Positions 5,132 through 8,730 of a stretch of 8,730 nt of DNA are shown here, in pieces. A program made the position numbers and the translations under genes. The notes beneath the pieces are model-generated. The model ran no database searches. It saw only the letters and a program-made list of their open reading frames with translations, and was not told the origin of the DNA. Numbering within the stretch: the stretch's first letter is position 1; every line of letters begins with the position of its first letter. Source of the DNA: Flavobacteriaceae bacterium. GTDB lineage: Bacteria > Bacteroidota > Bacteroidia > Flavobacteriales > Flavobacteriaceae. The stretch is taken from contig JAURBD010000066.1 in NCBI GenBank assembly GCA_030829155.1, positions 1 through 8,730 on the forward strand, given 5' to 3'.

Positions 5132-6025
5132 ATGTCAATATCCCAGTATATCGATTACATAACTTTTGAGCGAAATTACTCAATTCATACTCAGAATACA
5201 TATTTAGCAGATTTAAAAAGCTTTCAGCAATTCTGTGTTGATAATTTTGAAGATCAGGATATTAATCAAGTCTCTTATTCAATAATCCGTTCTTGGATCA
5301 TTAATTTAGTAGAGCAAGGGATGAGTAATCGAACTGTAAATAGAAAGATTTCAGTACTGCGGTCTTATTATAATTTTTTATTGCGATTAGAAATTATAAA
5401 CATTTCTCCTTTGCAAAAACACCTTACTTTAAAAGAAAAAAAGAAAGTACAAATACCCTTTTCTGAAAATGAAATGAAACTTTTATTTGAAGGAGATCAT
5501 TTTGAAGACAGTTACAAGGGAGTTCTGCAAAAAACAATTATTGAGCTCTTGTATTCAACAGGCATGAGAAGAGCAGAATTAATAGCCCTAAAAAGCAATG
5601 ACATTTCTTTGAGTTCAAAGACGATTCGTGTACTTGGTAAGCGAAATAAAGAACGGTTAATCCCTATTTTTAGCAATCTTGAAAATACACTTAAAAAATT
5701 CACAAGTTTTGCACAAGAGCAACCCAATTACAATCAAAAAAGTTTTTTTTTACAATCTGAAAAGGGCAAGAAATTATCGGAGAATTTTGTTTACAAAACA
5801 GTAAATGATTATATTAGTATTGTATCAACAAAGGTTAAAAGGAGCCCGCATATGCTTCGCCACAGCTTTGCTACTCATTTATTGAATCAGGGTGCGAATC
5901 TAAATGCAGTTAAAGAATTATTAGGACATGCCTCCTTAGCAGCCACTCAAGTCTACACTCATACCAGTATTGACAAGATGAAAAAGGTTTATTCAAAAGC
6001 CCATCCACGAGGAACCGAGAAATAG
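5132..6025 (+). CDS. xerC: XerC/XerD-type tyrosine recombinase
   Basis: 297 residues, typical for Xer proteins. The N-terminal core-binding SAM-like domain (about 1-85) contains 'ERNYSIHTQNTYLADLKSF' and 'SNRTVNRKISVLRSYYNF'. The catalytic domain has all six expected residues: Arg146 (STGMRRAEL), Lys170 (VLGKRNKER), His240 and Arg243 (HMLRHSFATHLL), His266 (LLGHASLAATQ) and nucleophile Tyr275 (VYTHT). It should resolve chromosome dimers at dif with a second Xer protein. Its place between rpsU and hpf is the usual flavobacterial locus, so this is a housekeeping Xer, not a phage integrase; whether it is the XerC or XerD partner cannot be told from this sequence alone. ATG 5132 directly follows the rpsU terminator U-tract. 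The hpf start lies 23 bases after its stop. Confidence 0.92.
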   Translation: MSISQYIDYITFERNYSIHTQNTYLADLKSFQQFCVDNFEDQDINQVSYSIIRSWIINLVEQGMSNRTVNRKISVLRSYYNFLLRLEIINISPLQKHLTLKEKKKVQIPFSENEMKLLFEGDHFEDSYKGVLQKTIIELLYSTGMRRAELIALKSNDISLSSKTIRVLGKRNKERLIPIFSNLENTLKKFTSFAQEQPNYNQKSFFLQSEKGKKLSENFVYKTVNDYISIVSTKVKRSPHMLRHSFATHLLNQGANLNAVKELLGHASLAATQVYTHTSIDKMKKVYSKAHPRGTEK

Positions 6026-6048
6026 TGTTTAATTTAAAATTTCTAATT

Positions 6049-6342
6049 ATGACGATTAATATTCAATCTATCAATTTTACAGCAGACGCCAAATTAATTG
6101 ACTTCGCTAAAAAGCGAATTGACAAATTAGAACAGTTTTACGATAAGATTTTAAATGCTGAGGTTATCTTTAAAGTGGAGAATGCTTCAGATCGAATCAA
6201 TAAATTTGCTGAGGTTAAATTAAGAATTGTTGGAGATGATGTTGTTGTAAAAAAAATATGTAAAACATTTGAAGAAGCAATTGATTTAAATGTTAGAGCA
6301 GCTGAACGTATTTTAAAAAAACGCAAAGAAACGGTTGGATAG
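6049..6342 (+). CDS. hpf: Short-form ribosome hibernation promoting factor (HPF/RaiA family)
   Basis: 97 residues from ATG 6049, the single-domain length; the C-terminal dimerisation domain of long HPF is absent. 'MTINIQSINFTADAKLIDFA' followed by 'KRIDKLEQFYDKI', a beta stretch 'NAEVIFKV' and 'CKTFEEAIDLNVRAAERILKK' give the beta-alpha-beta-beta-beta-alpha fold. It binds the 30S decoding region in slow growth and inactivates ribosomes. The frame can be extended to a GTG at 6025 overlapping the xerC stop (eight extra residues, MFNLKFLI), but family members start as this ATG does, so I prefer 6049. It is probably co-transcribed with xerC (gap 23 bases). An HPF beside bS21 puts two modulators of ribosome state in one block. 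Confidence 0.92.
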   Translation: MTINIQSINFTADAKLIDFAKKRIDKLEQFYDKILNAEVIFKVENASDRINKFAEVKLRIVGDDVVVKKICKTFEEAIDLNVRAAERILKKRKETVG

Positions 6343-6364
6343 TAAGGAGACTTTTGTCTAAGCA

Positions 6365-6383
6365 AAAAAACCATTAGTTTTTT
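6365..6383 (+). terminator. Weak AT-rich hairpin after hpf
   Basis: AAAAAAC (6365-6371) and GTTTTTT (6377-6383) pair around a five-base loop. The stem is almost all A-T, so termination would be inefficient. It lies between hpf and the YdjC-like gene, where no clear promoter is visible; part of the transcription may read through. Confidence 0.3.
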
Positions 6384-6407
6384 AATAAAATTTTTTACAC
6401 TCATGCC

Positions 6408-7337
6408 ATGAAACTATTTATTCAATACTTATTCTTTTTTCTTTTTATTTCGCTCAATTCACAAAATTTAGCCCAACAACTTGGTTATGCCCCCGACAGT
6501 AAATTACTTATTATTCATGCCGATGATATTGGTGTTGCACAAGGGGTAAATAATGCAAGTTTTTCCGCATTCCAAAAAGGGGCAATTAACTCTGGAAGCG
6601 TCATGGTTCCATGTCCTTGGTTTTTGGAAGTTGCCGAATTTGCAAAGAAGAATCCAAAGTATGATTTAGGACTTCATTTAACTTTAACCTCTGAATGGAA
6701 AAACTATAAATGGGACGGTATTTCATCATCAAACGAAATCTCTTCTTTGTTAAATGAAAAAGGACATTTTTATCCTTCGATAGAAGAGGTTAAAATCAAT
6801 GCAACTTATGATGATGTAAAAAAAGAATTGAGGGCCCAAGTAAATTATGCAAAGAATTTCGGGTTCAATCCCACACATTTAGACACTCATATGGGTGCTG
6901 TTTTGGTGCGCCAAGACATCACAAAAGCTTATTTTGAGATAGGAGAAGAATTTCGAATTCCCGTTCTTGCAGCAACTATTTTTAAAGATCTTGTAAATCT
7001 TGATGGCATTGATGAATCAAAAATTGTTTGGGTTCAAAAAGTATATCAAAAATCTGATGATACTCCAATTGATAGAGAAAATTGGGATATTTTTTATTCC
7101 AATGTGATAAAAGACATTAAACCTGGACTAAATGTTCTTTTGGTTCATTTAGGGGATGATACCCCAGAACTAAAACAAATGATGGTTGATCATCCAGGAT
7201 GGGGAGCAAAATGGAGGGCTTTAGATTCAGAAGTTTTGGAGAGTAGCACCTTCAAAAAATTGATGAAACAGGAAAACATTCAACTTGTTCAATGGAACCA
7301 GATCAAAAAAGTTATATATCCCTTGATAAAGTTTTGA
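6408..7337 (+). CDS. Secreted YdjC/ChbG-like carbohydrate deacetylase
   Basis: 309 residues. Residues 1-22 are a signal peptide (MKLFIQYLFFFLFISLNSQNLA), so the protein is exported to the periplasm or beyond; classical ChbG is cytoplasmic. The YdjC fold follows: 'LLIIHADDIGVAQGVNNA' (33-50) with Asp39-Asp40, 'YDLGLHLTLTSEW' (85-97) with His90, and 'THLDTHMGAV' (156-165) with His157 and His161. These are the expected metal-binding and catalytic residues, all present. ChbG removes N-acetyl groups from chitin-type oligosaccharides; this branch is often annotated only as polysaccharide deacetylase, so the substrate is open. Its 3' end faces the YccA-like gene 6 bases away. Not functionally linked to hpf in any way I can see; perhaps an insertion at this locus. 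Confidence 0.87.
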   Translation: MKLFIQYLFFFLFISLNSQNLAQQLGYAPDSKLLIIHADDIGVAQGVNNASFSAFQKGAINSGSVMVPCPWFLEVAEFAKKNPKYDLGLHLTLTSEWKNYKWDGISSSNEISSLLNEKGHFYPSIEEVKINATYDDVKKELRAQVNYAKNFGFNPTHLDTHMGAVLVRQDITKAYFEIGEEFRIPVLAATIFKDLVNLDGIDESKIVWVQKVYQKSDDTPIDRENWDIFYSNVIKDIKPGLNVLLVHLGDDTPELKQMMVDHPGWGAKWRALDSEVLESSTFKKLMKQENIQLVQWNQIKKVIYPLIKF

Positions 7338-7343
7338 TTTCAA

Positions 7344-8081
7344 TTATTTTCTTGAATTAAGTTTTGCGAGTAATCTGAGTATTTCTAAATAAAGCCAAAT
7401 CAATGTTACCAATAAACCAAAGGCTCCATACCATTCCATGTATTTTGGTGCTCCTTTTTCAGCACCCTCCTCAATGAAATCAAAATCAAGAATTAAATTT
7501 AAAGCAGCAATTACAACAACTACTAAACTAAATCCAACACTCATTAAAGATGCGTTTTCAATACTCATTATACCCAATCCTGAGTCAAAAAAACTCATTA
7601 CAAAATTTATTAAATAAACAATCGCAATTCCCCCAGTAGCAGCAACAATTCCCAGTTTGAAATTTTCGGAGGGTTTTATTAAGCCAGAACGATAAGCCAT
7701 GAGTAAAGCGAGAAGTATACCGATGGTTAAAAAAACAGCATTGCTCACAATCCCTTCGTACATGTTGTTGTACGTATAAGAGACTCCTCCCAGTAGCCCT
7801 CCCTCCAAGACCGCATAAATAGGAACTGTTATGGGAGCCCAGTGCTTTTTGAATATGGTAATCAGTGCTACAATAAAACCGCCAATTGCGCAGCTAATCA
7901 AATGGATTGGATTTATTACATCAAAGGTTAAATAACCAGTACCAACAAGTAAAAAAAGACAGATTGCAGTTTTGTTAACCGTACCCTCTATGGTCATTGT
8001 TTCGGAAACATTTGCTGCACTTGTAAAAGTGCTTTTTGATAAAACGGGGTTGCCAGATCGTAAAGAAAGATGTTTGTTCAT
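7344..8081 (-). CDS. Bax inhibitor-1/YccA-family membrane protein
   Basis: 245 residues. The cytoplasmic-looking N-terminus carries 'RSGNPVLSKSTF' (8-19), a hallmark of this bacterial Bax1-I branch, followed by seven hydrophobic segments at about 37-56, 60-78, 82-103, 109-130, 140-165, 175-198 and 216-240. Between the last two, 'LDFDFIEEGAEKGAPKYMEW' holds the conserved acidic cluster. Relatives include the pH-sensitive Ca2+ leak channel BsYetJ and E. coli YccA, an FtsH substrate; the role in Bacteroidota is not settled. Length and motifs look complete. It is transcribed from the right toward the YdjC-like gene. I see no good TAnnTTTG box upstream on the minus strand. Confidence 0.9.
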   Translation of the reverse strand: MNKHLSLRSGNPVLSKSTFTSAANVSETMTIEGTVNKTAICLFLLVGTGYLTFDVINPIHLISCAIGGFIVALITIFKKHWAPITVPIYAVLEGGLLGGVSYTYNNMYEGIVSNAVFLTIGILLALLMAYRSGLIKPSENFKLGIVAATGGIAIVYLINFVMSFFDSGLGIMSIENASLMSVGFSLVVVVIAALNLILDFDFIEEGAEKGAPKYMEWYGAFGLLVTLIWLYLEILRLLAKLNSRK

Positions 8082-8503
8082 TTTTTTGTGTTTTGAAATA
8101 AAATGGAATTTATAAAACCAAATAACAAGTTAAGCTATTGTTTTTTAAAAAGAAAAATTATTTAGGAATCTTCTGCTTTTAAAAACACATAAATTCATTC
8201 TTAGCTCAATTGTTTTTTATTAAATAAATTTTCATAATACCTGCGTGTAATTAGCGATATTCTCCAAATAGTTAATTAAATTACTGTGTTTTAACTCGAA
8301 AGATCTTTAACATTTTACTGACCTTTAATATTCTTGCATTATTTTTCTACGAATGCTTTTTTTTAAGTTAAATCCTTTTATATTTGCACTCAGTTTATCA
8401 GAAAACTAAAACCAGTTCTTCAAGAAACATTCTGATTTTGTTGATTATTTTTTTAAAATATCAGATACAAATCCTGTTTTTCAGAAGCTAATAAAATTTA
8501 AAA
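8082..8503. other. Gene-free stretch between the YccA-like gene and tRNA-Thr
   Basis: About 420 very AT-rich bases without a convincing ORF. Visible items: a short palindrome AAAGATCTTT (8299-8308), a terminator-like GCATT/AATGC hairpin with eight T (8336-8364), a TATATTTG box (8379-8386), and a hairpin (8431-8465) just ahead of tRNA-Thr. It should hold the divergent promoters of the YccA-like gene and the tRNA operon. Nothing recognisable as a known RNA family. Confidence 0.6.
8379..8386 (+). promoter_or_regulatory. Candidate -7 box of the tRNA operon
   Basis: TATATTTG is a full TAnnTTTG match. No TTG lies 19 bases upstream (the region is a T run), so the -33 element is poor. Start near 8393 would give a leader of about 110 bases before tRNA-Thr. 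Confidence 0.45.
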
Positions 8504-8577
8504 GCCGATGTAGCTCAGCTGGCTAGAGCAGCTGATTTGTAATCAGCAGGTCGTGGGTTCGAGTCCCTCCATCGGCT
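8504..8577 (+). tRNA. tRNA-Thr (TGT)
   Basis: 74 bases forming a full cloverleaf. Acceptor GCCGATG pairs with CATCGGC, D-arm is GCTC..GAGC, anticodon stem GCTGA/TCAGC encloses TTTGTAA with anticodon TGT at 8538-8540, and the T-loop is GTTCGAGTC. Discriminator is T; CCA is not encoded. First gene of the tRNA cluster that in Flavobacteriia usually leads into tuf beyond the right edge. Confidence 0.97.
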
Positions 8578-8585
8578 CAAAAAAA

Positions 8586-8628
8586 GAATCGAATATGCCT
8601 CGATTCATCCAAGAGTTTAATATCTTGG
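8586..8628 (+). repeat. Two perfect hairpins in the tRNA-Thr/tRNA-Tyr spacer
   Basis: GAATCGA (8586-8592) pairs with TCGATTC (8600-8606) over a 7-base loop. CCAAGA (8609-8614) pairs with TCTTGG (8623-8628) over an 8-base loop. Neither is followed by a T run, so they are not terminators. They may shape cutting of the tRNA precursor. Confidence 0.5.
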
Positions 8629-8644
8629 TTATTGAAATATTATT

Positions 8645-8726
<82 letters not shown>

Positions 8727-8730
8727 CAAA

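Noticed and set aside
5512..5727. Minus-strand ORF inside xerC
   Set aside because: Antisense of the conserved recombinase catalytic region; no independent signals.
5132..6025. Tyrosine recombinase as a sign of an integrated phage or island
   Set aside because: Length, motifs and position between rpsU and hpf indicate the housekeeping Xer recombinase; no phage genes or attachment repeats are seen.
6025..6048. GTG start giving hpf eight more residues
   Set aside because: The extension overlaps the xerC stop and is not part of the HPF fold; ATG 6049 fits the family start.
6138..6404. Minus-strand ORF over hpf
   Set aside because: Shadow of hpf; low-complexity translation without domain features.
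8299..8308. AAAGATCTTT palindrome as an operator
   Set aside because: Ten-base AT-rich palindromes are common by chance in this composition, and there is no promoter element next to it.
8354..8410. 18-codon ORF ahead of the tRNA genes
   Set aside because: It spans the T run and the presumed -7 box, has no ribosome-binding context and no similarity I recognise.

Overview
The window looks like chromosomal DNA from a marine-type member of the Flavobacteriia (Bacteroidota). It is AT-rich. Several promoters fit the Bacteroidota pattern (TTG-like -33, about 19 bases, TAnnTTTG -7). Shine-Dalgarno sequences are absent except in front of rpsU. The run rpsU - xerC-type recombinase - short hpf leading to tRNA-Thr(TGT)/tRNA-Tyr(GTA) matches, from memory, the flavobacterial neighbourhood upstream of tuf.

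Layout. 1-637 (minus): a MarR-family repressor followed by the start of a secreted YceI-family protein that runs off the left edge. A 16-base perfect palindrome overlaps their promoter. 757-1068 (plus): a small rhodanese with its own clear promoter. 1065-1356: two broken genes lie back to back, an unidentified C-terminus on the minus strand and a DUF2851 C-terminus on the plus strand. Only the 3' ends survive, as expected if a deletion removed the 5' halves of two divergent genes. 1362-1580: a tiny PspC-domain membrane protein. 1715-3325: an alanine/glycine:cation symporter. 3338-3499: a 53-codon remnant of a ComEA-like helix-hairpin-helix protein. 3633-4790: acyl-CoA dehydrogenase.

4870-6342 is the translation/recombination block: rpsU with an exceptionally strong Shine-Dalgarno, an intrinsic terminator whose U-tract touches the xerC start codon, then xerC and hpf as a tight pair. 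A secreted YdjC/ChbG-like deacetylase (plus) and a Bax-inhibitor-1/YccA-like membrane protein (minus) follow, convergent and 6 bases apart. They separate hpf from the tRNA genes. A 422-base gene-free stretch precedes tRNA-Thr, and the tRNA-Thr/tRNA-Tyr spacer holds two perfect hairpins.

Most of the window is ordinary core genome. No phage, CRISPR array, complete insertion sequence or obvious new multi-gene system is visible. The most informative non-routine features are the three gene remnants, the rpsU leader (fits autogenous control by bS21), the promoter-like box inside the rpsU terminator, and the MarR palindrome.
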